Shown: in pieces, positions 26,823-35,395 of the stretch | Layout: each line of letters starts with the position of its first letter | Position numbering within the stretch: the stretch's first letter is position 1 | Notes under the pieces: model-generated | Database searches by the model: none | Told to the model about the DNA's origin: nothing | What the model saw: the letters and a program-made list of their open reading frames with translations, nothing else | Source: Pseudonocardia abyssalis | GTDB taxonomy: Bacteria > Actinomycetota > Actinomycetes > Mycobacteriales > Pseudonocardiaceae | Assembly (NCBI RefSeq): GCF_019263705.2 | Contig: NZ_JADQDK010000001.1 | Span: 6,200,001 to 6,264,000, forward strand | Length of the DNA stretch: 64,000 nucleotides | Direction: 5' to 3' | Translations under genes and position numbers: made by a program

Positions 26823-26960
26823 ACCCCGCCCCGCGAGTCGCTGGTTCCGCGCCCGCGGGTCGGGGCGGTGCCTCGCGGGTCGGGGCGGCGCCCATCCGGG
26901 CTCGCGCACGTACCGGCGGCTCGCGCACCGCCGGACGTGCGCGAGACGCCGGTCGGTGCG
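26823..26960 (+). repeat. Intergenic GC-rich repeats (GCGGGTCGGGG and GCTCGCGCAC units)
   Basis: The 294-bp gap between menC and the flavoprotein holds GCGAGTCGCTGGTTCCGCGCCC, two GCGGGTCGGGGCGG copies 20 bp apart, and two GGCTCGCGCAC copies. Further palindromic GTGCG/CGCAC words run to about 27040. The first units belong to the same family as the repeats at 17057. No coding potential is seen. Confidence 0.55.
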
Positions 26961-27087
26961 CGGGCCCTGTGCCCTGCGCACCGATACGCACCAGCCGTCT
27001 CCGCCGGTGCGTGGGTGTGCGCAGTGCAAGGCCGGGCACGCGGGGCGGGGTGGCCACCGTCACCGGGCGCCGGGTCCACCCGGCGCC

Positions 27088-27093
27088 TAGCGT
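27088..27093 (+). promoter_or_regulatory. Likely -10 box, leaderless promoter (TAGCGT)
   Basis: TAGCGT ends 7 nt before ATG 27101, identical in sequence and spacing to the boxes before 20380 and 28038. Confidence 0.55.
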
Positions 27094-27100
27094 GGCCGCC

Positions 27101-28027
27101 ATGTCGGTGATCGTCGTGGGGGCCGGGATCGCCGGGATCGCGTGTGCGCGGGAGGTGGCGGCCGCGGGGCTGCCGGTGCGGGTGCTGGAGCGCGCGCGGG
27201 TCGTCGGCGGGCGGATGTCGAGCAGGCGCCTCGCCGGACGTCCGGTGGACCTCGGCGCGGCCTACTTCACCGCGCGCGACCCGGAGTTCACCGCGGTAGT
27301 CCAGGGCTGGCAGGACGCCGGCCTGGTCCGGGAGTGGACCTCCGAACCCGCCGTGCTCGGCAACGGGAAGCGGGGCAGCGCCCCCGGACCCGTCCGCTAT
27401 GCCGCACCGGGCGGGCTCCGCAGCCTGGTCGCCGACCTCGCGACGGGCCTCGACGTCCGTCTCGGGCACGAGGTCACCCGCGTCGGCCCCGGCCCGGTCG
27501 TCGACGGAGAGTCCGCCGACACCGTCGTCCTCGCCATGCCGGACCCGCAGTCCGCGCGGCTGCTGGGCACACCGTCGCCGTCCCCCGAGTGGACACCGGT
27601 GATCGCCGTCGCCGCGGGGTGGTCCCGACGCCGGTGGGACGACCTGCCGGTCGCGTTCGTCAACGACCATCCCGTGCTCACGCTCGTCGCCGACGACGGC
27701 GCCCGCCGCGGTGACGGCGCCCCGGTGCTGGTCTCCCACACCGTCGCCGACGTCGCCCGCGACCACGACACGGACCCGGACTCGGCCGTCCCGCTCGTCC
27801 TCGACGCGCTGGCCGGACTCCTCGGCGTGTCGGTCGAGCCGGAGTGGACCTACGCCCACCGCTGGCGCTACGCCTCCCCGGCGCGGGATCGGGACGAGCC
27901 CTTCCACCTCGGTGACGACGGCATCGCGTTCGCCGGCGACGGCTGGGGCACGCCGAAGGTCGAGACGGCGTGGCGCTCCGGGACGCTCCTGGGGCGGGCA
28001 CTCGCGGCCCGCGCCTCGGCGGATTAG
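27101..28027 (+). CDS. NAD(P)/FAD-dependent amine-oxidase-like (renalase-like) oxidoreductase
   Basis: The 308-residue flavoprotein starts with a Rossmann FAD motif (VVGAGIAGIACAREVAAAG) and the GG doublet VVGGRMSSRR. It contains LGAAYFTARDPEF and ends with the second FAD contact FAGDGWGTPKVETAWRSG. This is the compact renalase-like branch of the monoamine oxidase superfamily, whose bacterial members oxidise nicotinamide dinucleotide isomers or unknown substrates. It is probably leaderless. The next gene's -10 box overlaps its stop codon. Confidence 0.83.
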   Translation: MSVIVVGAGIAGIACAREVAAAGLPVRVLERARVVGGRMSSRRLAGRPVDLGAAYFTARDPEFTAVVQGWQDAGLVREWTSEPAVLGNGKRGSAPGPVRYAAPGGLRSLVADLATGLDVRLGHEVTRVGPGPVVDGESADTVVLAMPDPQSARLLGTPSPSPEWTPVIAVAAGWSRRRWDDLPVAFVNDHPVLTLVADDGARRGDGAPVLVSHTVADVARDHDTDPDSAVPLVLDALAGLLGVSVEPEWTYAHRWRYASPARDRDEPFHLGDDGIAFAGDGWGTPKVETAWRSGTLLGRALAARASAD

Positions 28028-28030
28028 CGT
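28025..28030 (+). promoter_or_regulatory. Likely -10 box overlapping a stop codon (TAGCGT)
   Basis: The TAG stop of the flavoprotein is the first half of TAGCGT, which ends 7 nt before ATG 28038. One trinucleotide would serve both as a stop codon and as part of a promoter. Confidence 0.5.
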
Positions 28031-28037
28031 CGGCGCC

Positions 28038-29414
28038 ATGACGGTGCTCGACGACCTGCGCGCCGCACTGCCGGCGCGGCACCTGCTCACCGACCCCGAC
28101 ACGGTCGCCCCCTACCTGCACGACGAGGCCGAGTGGGCGCCGCACGGGGCCGCGGTGGCGGTGGCCCGCCCGGCCACGACCGCCGAGGTGGCCGCGATCG
28201 TCACCGCGTGCGCAGCGCACGGCGTCCCGGTCGTCACGCGTGGGGCGGGCACCGGGCTGTCCGGCGGCGCCAACGCCGTCGAGGGGTGCGTGGTCCTGTC
28301 CACCGAGCGGATGCGCGACATCGTCGAGATCGACCCGGCGGAGCGACTCGCCGTCGTGCAGCCGGGCGTCGTCAACGACGACCTGCGCTCGGCCGCGGCG
28401 AAGGAGGGCCTCTGGTACCCGCCGGACCCGGCGAGCGCCCCCTGGTCGACCATCGGCGGCAACGTCGCCACCAACGCGGGCGGCCTGTGCTGCGTCAAGT
28501 ACGGCGTGACCCGCGACTACGTGCTCGCGCTGGAGGTCGTGCTCGCCGACGGCCAGGTCGTGCGGCTGGGTCGGCGCACCGCGAAGGGCGTCGTCGGCTA
28601 CGACCTGGCGGGGCTGATGGTCGGGTCGGAGGGCACGCTCGGTGTCGTCACCGAGGTGACGGTCAAGCTGCGGCCCGCGCGGACCACCGCCCCACGCACC
28701 GTCGTCGGCTTCTTCGACACGCTCCCCGCGGCGGGCGACGCCATCTCGCGCGTCACCGCCGCCGGGCTGCAGCCGGCGATCTTCGAGCTCGTCGACCGCG
28801 TGTGCCTCAAGGCCGTCAACGACTGGAAGCGGGCCGGTCTCCCCGAGGATGCCGCCGTGCTGCTGCTCGCCCAGACCGACCTCCCGGAACCCGCAGCGGA
28901 GTACGAGGCGGCGGCGATCCACGCCGAGTTCCTGGCCGCGGGGGCGAGCGACGCGCTGGTGTCGACCGACCCGGTCGAGGCCGAGGCCCTGTTCGACGCG
29001 CGGCGCCTCGCCTACCCGGCGCTCGAGCAGCTCGGCCAGGCCATGCTGACCGAGGACGTCTGCCTGCCCCGCGGCCGGATCGCCGAGATGCTGACGAGGA
29101 TCGAGGAGATCGCCGCGCGCCGCGACGTCGTGATCGCCACCGTCGCGCACGCGGGCGACGGCAACCTGCACCCGCTGATGCTCACCCCGCACGGCGACGA
29201 CGCGGCCCGCATCCGTACGCAGGCCGCGTTCGACGACATCGTCGACGCCGCGCTCGACCTCGGCGGCACCGTCACCGGCGAGCACGGCGTCGGACTGCTC
29301 AAGCGCGACGGGGCCCTGCGCGAGCTCGGCCCGGCCGTCGTCGCGATGCACCGCGCCGTCAAGGCGGCCCTGGATCCGCGCGGGATCCTCAACCCGGGCA
29401 AGGTGATCGCGTGA
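28038..29414 (+). CDS. FAD-linked 2-hydroxyacid oxidase/dehydrogenase (GlcD-like)
   Basis: The 458-residue enzyme has an N-terminal FAD-binding type 4 domain with TRGAGTGLSGGANAVEG (near residues 72-88) and IGGNVATNAGG. The C-terminal domain contains the metal-binding AHAGDGNLHP and GEHGVG motifs near residues 375 and 415. Family members oxidise glycolate, D-lactate or D-2-hydroxyglutarate. No GlcE or GlcF partner follows, so it probably works as a single-subunit enzyme. It overlaps the acyl-CoA ligase by GTGA. Confidence 0.9.
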   Translation: MTVLDDLRAALPARHLLTDPDTVAPYLHDEAEWAPHGAAVAVARPATTAEVAAIVTACAAHGVPVVTRGAGTGLSGGANAVEGCVVLSTERMRDIVEIDPAERLAVVQPGVVNDDLRSAAAKEGLWYPPDPASAPWSTIGGNVATNAGGLCCVKYGVTRDYVLALEVVLADGQVVRLGRRTAKGVVGYDLAGLMVGSEGTLGVVTEVTVKLRPARTTAPRTVVGFFDTLPAAGDAISRVTAAGLQPAIFELVDRVCLKAVNDWKRAGLPEDAAVLLLAQTDLPEPAAEYEAAAIHAEFLAAGASDALVSTDPVEAEALFDARRLAYPALEQLGQAMLTEDVCLPRGRIAEMLTRIEEIAARRDVVIATVAHAGDGNLHPLMLTPHGDDAARIRTQAAFDDIVDAALDLGGTVTGEHGVGLLKRDGALRELGPAVVAMHRAVKAALDPRGILNPGKVIA

Positions 29415-30820
29415 CCGTCCTCCCCACGCTCCTCGACCCGACCGACCGCCCCGCCCTGCGCGCGGGCGACGACTCGTTGACGCACTCGGAGCTGGCGTCG
29501 GTCGCCGACGCGCTGGCCGAGCGGATCCGGGCGGCCGGACCGAAGCGGATCGCGGTGCACGCGGTGCCGGGGATCCACACGGCGGTCGCGGTGGCGTCGG
29601 CGGTGCTCGCCGGGGTGCCCGCGGTGCCCGTCAACCCGAAGCTGGGGGAGCGCGAGCTGGCCCACGTCCTCGCCGACTCCGAGCCCGGTGCGGTGCTCGC
29701 GGCCCCCGGCGCCGTCCTCCCCGGCGGGCTGGCGGATCTCCCGCGGATCGACGTCGAGCTCAGCAGCACCGGTGGCGGCGCGCCCCCGCGCGACCCGGGG
29801 CCGGCCGCGCCCGCGCTCGTCGTCTACACCTCGGGGACCACCGGCCCGCCCAAGGGCGCGGTGCTCTCCCGTGGGGCCGTCGCGGCCAACCTCGACGCCC
29901 TCGCCGACGCCTGGTCCTGGACCGGCGACGACGTGCTCGTCCACGCCCTCCCGCTGTTCCACGTGCACGGGCTCGTGCTGGGGGTGCTCGGACCGCTGCG
30001 CCGCGGAGGGTCGTTGCACCACCTCCCCGCCCTCGACGCCGGCGCGCTCGCCGACGCCGTCGACGGCGGCGCCACGATGGTGTTCGGCGTGCCGACGCAG
30101 TACCACCGCCTCGCCGACCAGCTCCAGGACGACCCGGACGCCGCGAAGCGGATCGGCCGCGCCCGGCTGCTCGTCTCGGGCTCCGCGGCGCTCACCGCCG
30201 TCGACCACACCCGCCTGCGCGCCGCCACCGGCCTCGCCGTCCGCGAGCGCTACGGGCTCACCGAGTCGCTCATCCTCACCGCCGTGCGCGCCGACGAGGA
30301 GCCCGAGCCCGGCACCGTCGGCCGCCCGCTCGCCGGGACCGAGGTGCGCCTGGACCCGGTCGAGGGCGACCCGGACCTGGGCACCGTCCACGCACGCGGC
30401 CCCGGCCTGTTCGACGGGTACCTCAACCGCGGCGGCGGCACGGACCACGACGGCTGGTTCGCCACCGGCGACATCGGTCGCTGGACGGAGTCGGGGGCGC
30501 TCGCGCTCGTCGGCCGGCACTCCACCGACCTGATCAAGTCCGGCGGCTACAAGATCGGCGCGGGGGAGATCGAGAACGCGCTGCTGGAGCACCCCGGCGT
30601 CGCCGAGGCCGCGGTGTTCGGCCTGCCCGACGAGGACCTGGGGGAGCGGGTCGTCGCGGTCGTCGTCGCCGCGGGGGATGTGCCCGTCGAGCAGGAGCTG
30701 ATCGACCACGTCGCCGCCCAGCTCGCCCCGCACAAGCGCCCGCGGGAGGTGCGGTTCGTCGACGTGCTGCCGCGTAACGACATGGGCAAGGTGCTCAAGT
30801 CCCGTTTACGGGAGGGCTGA
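29411..30820 (+). CDS. Acyl-CoA synthetase of the MatB/FadD36-like type
   Basis: The 469-residue AMP-forming ligase is shorter than usual, as in malonyl-CoA synthetase-like enzymes. Motifs are YTSGTTGPPKGAVLSRG near residue 138, ERYGLTES near 277, GWFATGDIG near 350 and MGKVLKS at the C-terminus. GTG 29411 overlaps the hydroxyacid-oxidase stop, implying coupled synthesis and possibly a shared substrate such as a hydroxy- or dicarboxylic acid. The exact acid is not determinable. Confidence 0.88.
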   Translation: MTVLPTLLDPTDRPALRAGDDSLTHSELASVADALAERIRAAGPKRIAVHAVPGIHTAVAVASAVLAGVPAVPVNPKLGERELAHVLADSEPGAVLAAPGAVLPGGLADLPRIDVELSSTGGGAPPRDPGPAAPALVVYTSGTTGPPKGAVLSRGAVAANLDALADAWSWTGDDVLVHALPLFHVHGLVLGVLGPLRRGGSLHHLPALDAGALADAVDGGATMVFGVPTQYHRLADQLQDDPDAAKRIGRARLLVSGSAALTAVDHTRLRAATGLAVRERYGLTESLILTAVRADEEPEPGTVGRPLAGTEVRLDPVEGDPDLGTVHARGPGLFDGYLNRGGGTDHDGWFATGDIGRWTESGALALVGRHSTDLIKSGGYKIGAGEIENALLEHPGVAEAAVFGLPDEDLGERVVAVVVAAGDVPVEQELIDHVAAQLAPHKRPREVRFVDVLPRNDMGKVLKSRLREG

Positions 30821-30839
30821 GACCGGGCACTCCGGTTCA

Positions 30840-32294
30840 ATGCCGAAGACGACCGCAGCCCCGCCCACGCCCCTGCACTTCCGAGGCGCCGCCGAGGCCG
30901 GATCGCCCCGGCTGGCCGGCCTGCCGGGGGTGCACCGTGAGGAGCCGTCGCCGGTGGTGGTGCTCGAGGTCGAGCGCTACGACACCGACGACCTGCGCCT
31001 GTCCGTGGCCGGGATCACGTTGTCCCTGCACCGGGGAGACGGGCCTGCGCAGTGGAACCTGGACCTCCCCGACGGCGACCACGACGAGCGTCTGCGCGTG
31101 CCCGTCGCGGCCGACGCGCCGGAACCCGCCCCGGTGCCCGCGCAGATCGACGAGCTGATCCGCGGCGCCGCCCGCGACCGCGCGGTGCGCCCCGTCGGCC
31201 GCGCCCGCACGACCCGCGCGGTGACGCGCCTGCTCTCGCAGGACGACACCGTCGTCGCCGAGGTCGTGCACGACCATGTCTCGGTGGCCACGCTGGGCCG
31301 CTCCACCGACGTCCGCACCTGGACCGAGGCAGCGCTCGACCTGCGGGCCGGGGCCCCGGACGGCCTGGCAGGCCGCCTCGCCGAGTCCGGCCTGACCCCC
31401 GCCCCTCCCGGCGTCGAGGCCGAGCTGGACCGCCTGCTCCGCCCCGCCCGCCCGCGTCGGGCCCGGGTCGGGAAGAAGGGGTCCGCCGGTGCCGTGCTGA
31501 TGACCTACGTCGCCGCGCAGGCCGACCGCATCGCCGCCGAGGACCTGCGCGTGCGCCGCGACGAGCCCGACGCGGTGCACCAGCTGCGGGTCGCCGCGCG
31601 CCGGATGCGCAGCGCGTTGCAGGCCTACCGGCCACTGCTCGACGCCGAGCGCACCGAGCCCGTCGTCGACGCGCTGCGCGGGTTCGGCCAGGCCCTCGCC
31701 CCCGCCCGCGACGCCGAGGTGCTCCGCGAGCGGGTGCTCGCCGGACTCGCCGCGCTGCCGCCCGAGCTGCGGTTGGGTCACGCCGAGGCGTTCGCGACCC
31801 GGCACTTCGCCCGCATCGAGGCCGAGGCACGTGCGGCCGTCCTCACCGAACTCGACGGCGAGCGCTACGCCGCCCTGCGCAGCGCGCTCGACGCCCTGCT
31901 GGAGGAGCCGCCGCTGACGAAGGCGGCGCGGGGGAAGTCGGGGCTGAAGGCCGGGGTCGCGCGGGCGACGAAGCGGCTGACCCGGGCCGTCGACGTCGCG
32001 GTGCAGTCCGGCCCGGAGCAGACCGAGGCCGTGCACGCGGCACGCAAGGCGGGCAAGCGGTTGCGCTACGCCACCGAGGTCGCGGGCACGAAGGACAAGG
32101 GACTCAAGCACCTGCAGAAGGCGCTGGGGGAGCACCAGGACGCCGTCGTCGCGAGCGCGACACTGCGCGAGCTGGGCGCCGCGGCCCACGCGAGCGGGGA
32201 GAACGGGTTCAGCTTCGGCGTACTGCTGGGCCGTGACGTCGAGCGGGCCGCGCGGATCGAGCACGACCTACCGCGGCTCTGGGCCCGCCGCTGA
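30840..32294 (+). CDS. CYTH and CHAD domain protein
   Basis: The 484-residue protein carries a degenerate N-terminal CYTH-like segment (about residues 30-190) with alternating charged strands such as VVVLEVERYDTDDLRLSVAG. A CHAD domain (about 215-480) follows, with the conserved histidines in DAVHQLRVAARRMRSALQAY and EAVHAARKAGKRLRYATEV. CHAD domains bind inorganic polyphosphate granules; CYTH domains handle triphosphates. The CYTH part lacks an obvious ExExK start motif and may be inactive. Its 3' end overlaps the convergent gene by 27 bp. Confidence 0.85.
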   Translation: MPKTTAAPPTPLHFRGAAEAGSPRLAGLPGVHREEPSPVVVLEVERYDTDDLRLSVAGITLSLHRGDGPAQWNLDLPDGDHDERLRVPVAADAPEPAPVPAQIDELIRGAARDRAVRPVGRARTTRAVTRLLSQDDTVVAEVVHDHVSVATLGRSTDVRTWTEAALDLRAGAPDGLAGRLAESGLTPAPPGVEAELDRLLRPARPRRARVGKKGSAGAVLMTYVAAQADRIAAEDLRVRRDEPDAVHQLRVAARRMRSALQAYRPLLDAERTEPVVDALRGFGQALAPARDAEVLRERVLAGLAALPPELRLGHAEAFATRHFARIEAEARAAVLTELDGERYAALRSALDALLEEPPLTKAARGKSGLKAGVARATKRLTRAVDVAVQSGPEQTEAVHAARKAGKRLRYATEVAGTKDKGLKHLQKALGEHQDAVVASATLRELGAAAHASGENGFSFGVLLGRDVERAARIEHDLPRLWARR

Positions 32295-32753
32295 GTCCTC
32301 GCGCAGCTGGATCGCCAGGTGCACCAGGGGTGGGGCGACCGCGGCGGGCAGGCCGACGGACAGCGCGACGTCGAGCTCGGCCCACGTGCGGTCGCCCACC
32401 CCGCGCAGCAGGACCACGAACCAGTCGGGCGACTCCCGGCGCAGCGCGTCGACGACCCGTGGTTCGTCGGTGGCCACCACCGGGAGCTGCCCGGCCTCGC
32501 GGGCCGCGGTCAGGCGCACGTGGTCGAGGACGAACCGGGTGCGGCCGCGCCGGTACTCGACGAGCACCTGCGCCCAGGACCGCAGGTCCTCGAGGTGGCC
32601 GGTGGTGACGCGCTCGCTGTCGGCGCCCTCGCCCGGCCCGTCGGTCAACGCCGGACAGCGCGCGTAGCGCCTGGCCAGGGTCGTGAGCCCGAACGCCGCG
32701 GTGCGCAGGTCGGCCGCGACGGATCCGACGAGGAGGACTCCACGGGCTTCCAC
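32268..32753 (-). CDS. Conserved hypothetical protein
   Basis: I do not recognise this 161-residue soluble protein. It starts VEARGVLLVGSVAADLR, which loosely resembles a kinase beta1-loop but lacks a Walker Lys. It later has RTRFVLDHVRL and SPDWFVVLLRGVGDRTW. GTG 32753 is preferred to GTG 32762 because TACGGT at 32761-32766 (minus) would be a -10 box 7 nt upstream. Codon use matches the neighbours. It is divergent from the PHP gene with only 29 bp between starts and overlaps the CYTH-CHAD gene tail-to-tail. Confidence 0.65.
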   Translation of the reverse strand: MEARGVLLVGSVAADLRTAAFGLTTLARRYARCPALTDGPGEGADSERVTTGHLEDLRSWAQVLVEYRRGRTRFVLDHVRLTAAREAGQLPVVATDEPRVVDALRRESPDWFVVLLRGVGDRTWAELDVALSVGLPAAVAPPLVHLAIQLREDSAAGPEPR

Positions 32754-32782
32754 GACGTCCACCGTAGGGCAGGATCGGGCCG

Positions 32783-33805
32783 GTGAGCGACGACCGCGAC
32801 CCCGTGGCCGACCTGCGCCGGGTGGCCTTCCTGCTGGAACGTGCGCACGAGTCCACCTACCGCGTCCGTGCGTTCCGTACCGCCGCCGCCGTGCTGGCGA
32901 GGAAGGAGCGCGGGGAGCTGACGCGGCTCGCACTGTCCGGCGAGCTGGTGCGGCTCAAGGGGGTCGGGGAGGTGACGGCGCGGTGCGTCGTCGAGTCGCT
33001 GACCGGTGAGGAGCCGGTGTACCTGCGCCGCCTCGAGGCGACGGAGGGCACACCGCTCGACGCGGCTGCGCTGGCCCTGAAGGACGCGCTGCGCGGCGAC
33101 TGCCACAGCCACACCGACGCCTCCGACGGTGGCTCACCGCTGCGCGAGATGGTGGAGACGGCGCGGGCGCTCGGGCACTCCTACCTCGTCGTCACCGACC
33201 ACTCGCCGCGCCTGACCGTGGCCAACGGGCTCTCGCCGGAGCGGTTGCGGGCGCAGCTGGAGCAGATCGCTGAGCTCAACGCCGAACTGACGGACTTCCG
33301 CGTCCTCACCGGCATCGAGGTCGACATCCTCGACGACGGCGCGCTCGACCAGGACCCGGACCTGCTCGACCAGCTCGACGTCGTCGTCGCCAGCGTGCAC
33401 TCCAAGCTGCGGATGCCGCGGGCGGAGATGACCGAGCGGATGCTGACGGCTGTCGCGAACCCGCACGTCGACGTGCTGGGGCACTGCACCGGACGGATGG
33501 TCATGGGCAAGCGGAAGCGTCCGGAGTCGGAGTTCGACGCCGACCGGGTCTTCGCGGCCTGCGCGGAGTACGGCGTGGCGGTGGAGGTCAACTCCCGGCC
33601 CGAGCGGCTCGACCCGCCGAAGCGCCTGCTGCGCCTCGCCGTCGAGGCGGGCTGCGAGTTCACGATCGACACCGACGCCCACGCCCCCGGCCAGCTCGAC
33701 TGGCTCGGCAACGGCTGTGAGCGCGCGGTCGCCTGCGCGGTGCCGCCCGACCGCGTCCTCAACACCTGGCCCGTCGAGAGGCTCCTGGACCGCACCCGCG
33801 CCTGA
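32783..33805 (+). CDS. PHP-domain phosphoesterase with N-terminal HhH domain
   Basis: The 340-residue protein begins with a PolX-like helix-hairpin-helix region (FRTAAAVLARK, LKGVGEVTARCVVESL). From about residue 110 a PHP metal-dependent phosphoesterase domain follows: GDCHSHTDASDGGSPL, VVTDHS, GIEVDIL, VVVASVHSKLRM, DVLGHCTGRM and TIDTDAHAPGQLDWL. All metal-ligand His/Asp/Glu motifs of the PHP fold look intact. The polymerase domain of true PolX is absent. It could act on DNA ends or on phosphorylated small molecules. Confidence 0.87.
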   Translation: MSDDRDPVADLRRVAFLLERAHESTYRVRAFRTAAAVLARKERGELTRLALSGELVRLKGVGEVTARCVVESLTGEEPVYLRRLEATEGTPLDAAALALKDALRGDCHSHTDASDGGSPLREMVETARALGHSYLVVTDHSPRLTVANGLSPERLRAQLEQIAELNAELTDFRVLTGIEVDILDDGALDQDPDLLDQLDVVVASVHSKLRMPRAEMTERMLTAVANPHVDVLGHCTGRMVMGKRKRPESEFDADRVFAACAEYGVAVEVNSRPERLDPPKRLLRLAVEAGCEFTIDTDAHAPGQLDWLGNGCERAVACAVPPDRVLNTWPVERLLDRTRA

Positions 33806-33890
33806 TCGGCCGACTCACCGGCCCGAGGGCACCCTCGCAGGGCGCGCCGGCGAACTCGGGCGAACCTCACCCGGCGAGTGTGCCGCTCCC
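33806..33890 (-). repeat. Third locus of the 22-bp GAGTTCGCC repeat family
   Basis: Read on the minus strand, units beginning GAGTTCGCCGGCGCGCCCTGC, GAGGGTGCCCTCGGGCCGGT and GAGTCGGCCGATCAG follow one another at 20-22-bp steps. They fill the 100-bp gap between the convergent PHP and cupin genes. Confidence 0.6.
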
Positions 33891-33905
33891 GCTCGGGGAT
33901 CGGGG

Positions 33906-34283
33906 TCAGGCCAGTTCGAAGTCGGCGAAGTCGAAGCCGGGGGAGACCACGCAGCTGAGCAGGGCCGGGGCCGGGCCGAGGAGTCGGGCCGACTGCCAGG
34001 CGTCGGCGGGCACCGTCAGCTGCGGGGTGCCCGCGTCGAGCACCGACGCCCTCCCGTCGACCGTCAGCTCCACCGCCGAGCCCGAGTGCCACAGCCACAG
34101 CTCGGCCGAGGAGACGCGGTGCCGGGCCGACACCGCGTCGAGGAGGTAGAGGATCGCCGTGGCACTCGGGCGCGTCCCCCGCGGCGTGTCGACGCACACC
34201 GGGGAGGTCCAGGTGCGCCGGTACCAACCCCCCTCGGGGTGGGGTACGAGGCCGTGAGCTGCAGCTTCCGGGGGAGCGGACAC
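33906..34283 (-). CDS. Cupin protein of the DUF985 family
   Basis: The 125-residue single-domain cupin shows the family hallmarks HGLVPHPEGGWYRRTW, SATAILYLLDAVSARHRVSSAELW and a final SCVVSPGFDFADFEL. Many DUF985 proteins are annotated RmlC-like cupins; their substrate is unknown. GTG 34283 is chosen because CAGAAT lies 6 nt upstream as a possible -10 box. An upstream TTG at 34301 is less likely. It is downstream of, but separated by a terminator from, the PfkB kinase. Confidence 0.85.
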   Translation of the reverse strand: MSAPPEAAAHGLVPHPEGGWYRRTWTSPVCVDTPRGTRPSATAILYLLDAVSARHRVSSAELWLWHSGSAVELTVDGRASVLDAGTPQLTVPADAWQSARLLGPAPALLSCVVSPGFDFADFELA

Positions 34284-34400
34284 CCCGCGATTCTGACGCA
34301 ACGCGACGCGCCGACCCGATGGAGGGCCACCCGGACCGGTGCCTGAGGTGGCGCCGGGGACCCTGCGCGGTCGATGATCGTGTCGGCCTTACGGCGGGCC

Positions 34401-34451
34401 CGTGGGTGGGGCGGCGGCGAAAAGATCTGGGGCGTCGCCGCCCCACCCACG
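34401..34451. terminator. Strong hairpin terminator after the PfkB gene
   Basis: Arms 34401-34416 and 34436-34451 are perfectly complementary over 16 bp with a 19-nt loop. The structure starts 2 nt after the minus-strand PfkB stop codon. It separates PfkB from the cupin gene on the same strand. Confidence 0.85.
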
Positions 34452-34453
34452 TT

Positions 34454-35395
34454 TCAGGCCAGTTCGGCCGCGGTGGGCGGGTCGGCCCCGCGCCGCGAGC
34501 AGGTGATCGCCGCAGCCCGGGCGGCGAGGTCGAGCAATGCGTCGAGGACGGCCGCGTCCAGGGCCCTCAGCTCGGCCCGGCGCGCAGCCCCGAGCAGGTC
34601 CCGGCCGTGCAGCCCGGCGAGCAGGGCCGCGGAGAACGTGTCTCCCGCGCCGACGGTGTCGACGACCGTCACCGGCACGCCCGGTCGCCGCGTCCGCAGT
34701 CCGGTGGCGGTACCGGCGAGCACGCCGTCGCCGCCCAGGGTGATCGCGACGACCGCGGGCCCGCGCGTGACCCAGTCCTCCAGCGCGGCCTCGGGGGTGA
34801 GGCCGAGCCACTCCAGGTCCTCCGAGCTGACCTTGACGACGTCGGCCACGGCGAGCAGCGCGTGCACCCCCTCCAGCACGCCGGCCGGGTCCCCCATCAG
34901 CAGCGGGCGGCAGTTCGGGTCGTAGCTGACGGTCGCGGTGGCCATGGCCCGCTCCAGCAGCGCGCGCAGCGGGCCGTCGCCGGGGGCGGTGGTGAGCGCG
35001 AGCGAGCCGGAGTGCACGGCGACGACCGGGCCGTCCAGCGCCCCGGCCAGCTCGGCGTCGGTCCACTGCCAGTCGGCGGTGGCGTCGACGCGGAAGTCGT
35101 AGCTGGGGACGCCGTCGTCGTCGACGGTCACCAGCGCCATCGACGTCTGCTCGGTGGCGGCGACCGTGTGGTCGAGCGACACCCCGTTGTCGGCGAGGTG
35201 CGCGCGCATCCGGCGCCCGAGGGGGTCGTCGGCGAGGCGCGCGAGCATCCGCACCGGGACGCCGAGCCGGGCCAGCCCGACCGCGACGTTCGCCGGGCTC
35301 CCGCCGGGCGCGATCTCCAGGTAGCCGCCGACGGGGGCCGGGACGAGGTCGACGAGCGCCTCACCGGCGACCGCGACGATGCCCGTCTCAGCCAC
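34454..35395 (-). CDS. PfkB-family carbohydrate kinase (fructokinase-like)
   Basis: The 313-residue ribokinase-fold enzyme has the N-terminal signature GGSPANVAVGLARLGVPV and the C-terminal catalytic signature DTVGAGDTFSAALLAGL with its anion-hole and base Asp. The sequence VAGEALVDLVPAP at the start matches fructokinases. It phosphorylates a sugar, likely fructose, with ATP. GTG 35395 overlaps the SRPBCC gene stop by 8 nt, so the two genes are cotranscribed. A terminator follows immediately. Confidence 0.9.
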   Translation of the reverse strand: MAETGIVAVAGEALVDLVPAPVGGYLEIAPGGSPANVAVGLARLGVPVRMLARLADDPLGRRMRAHLADNGVSLDHTVAATEQTSMALVTVDDDGVPSYDFRVDATADWQWTDAELAGALDGPVVAVHSGSLALTTAPGDGPLRALLERAMATATVSYDPNCRPLLMGDPAGVLEGVHALLAVADVVKVSSEDLEWLGLTPEAALEDWVTRGPAVVAITLGGDGVLAGTATGLRTRRPGVPVTVVDTVGAGDTFSAALLAGLHGRDLLGAARRAELRALDAAVLDALLDLAARAAAITCSRRGADPPTAAELA

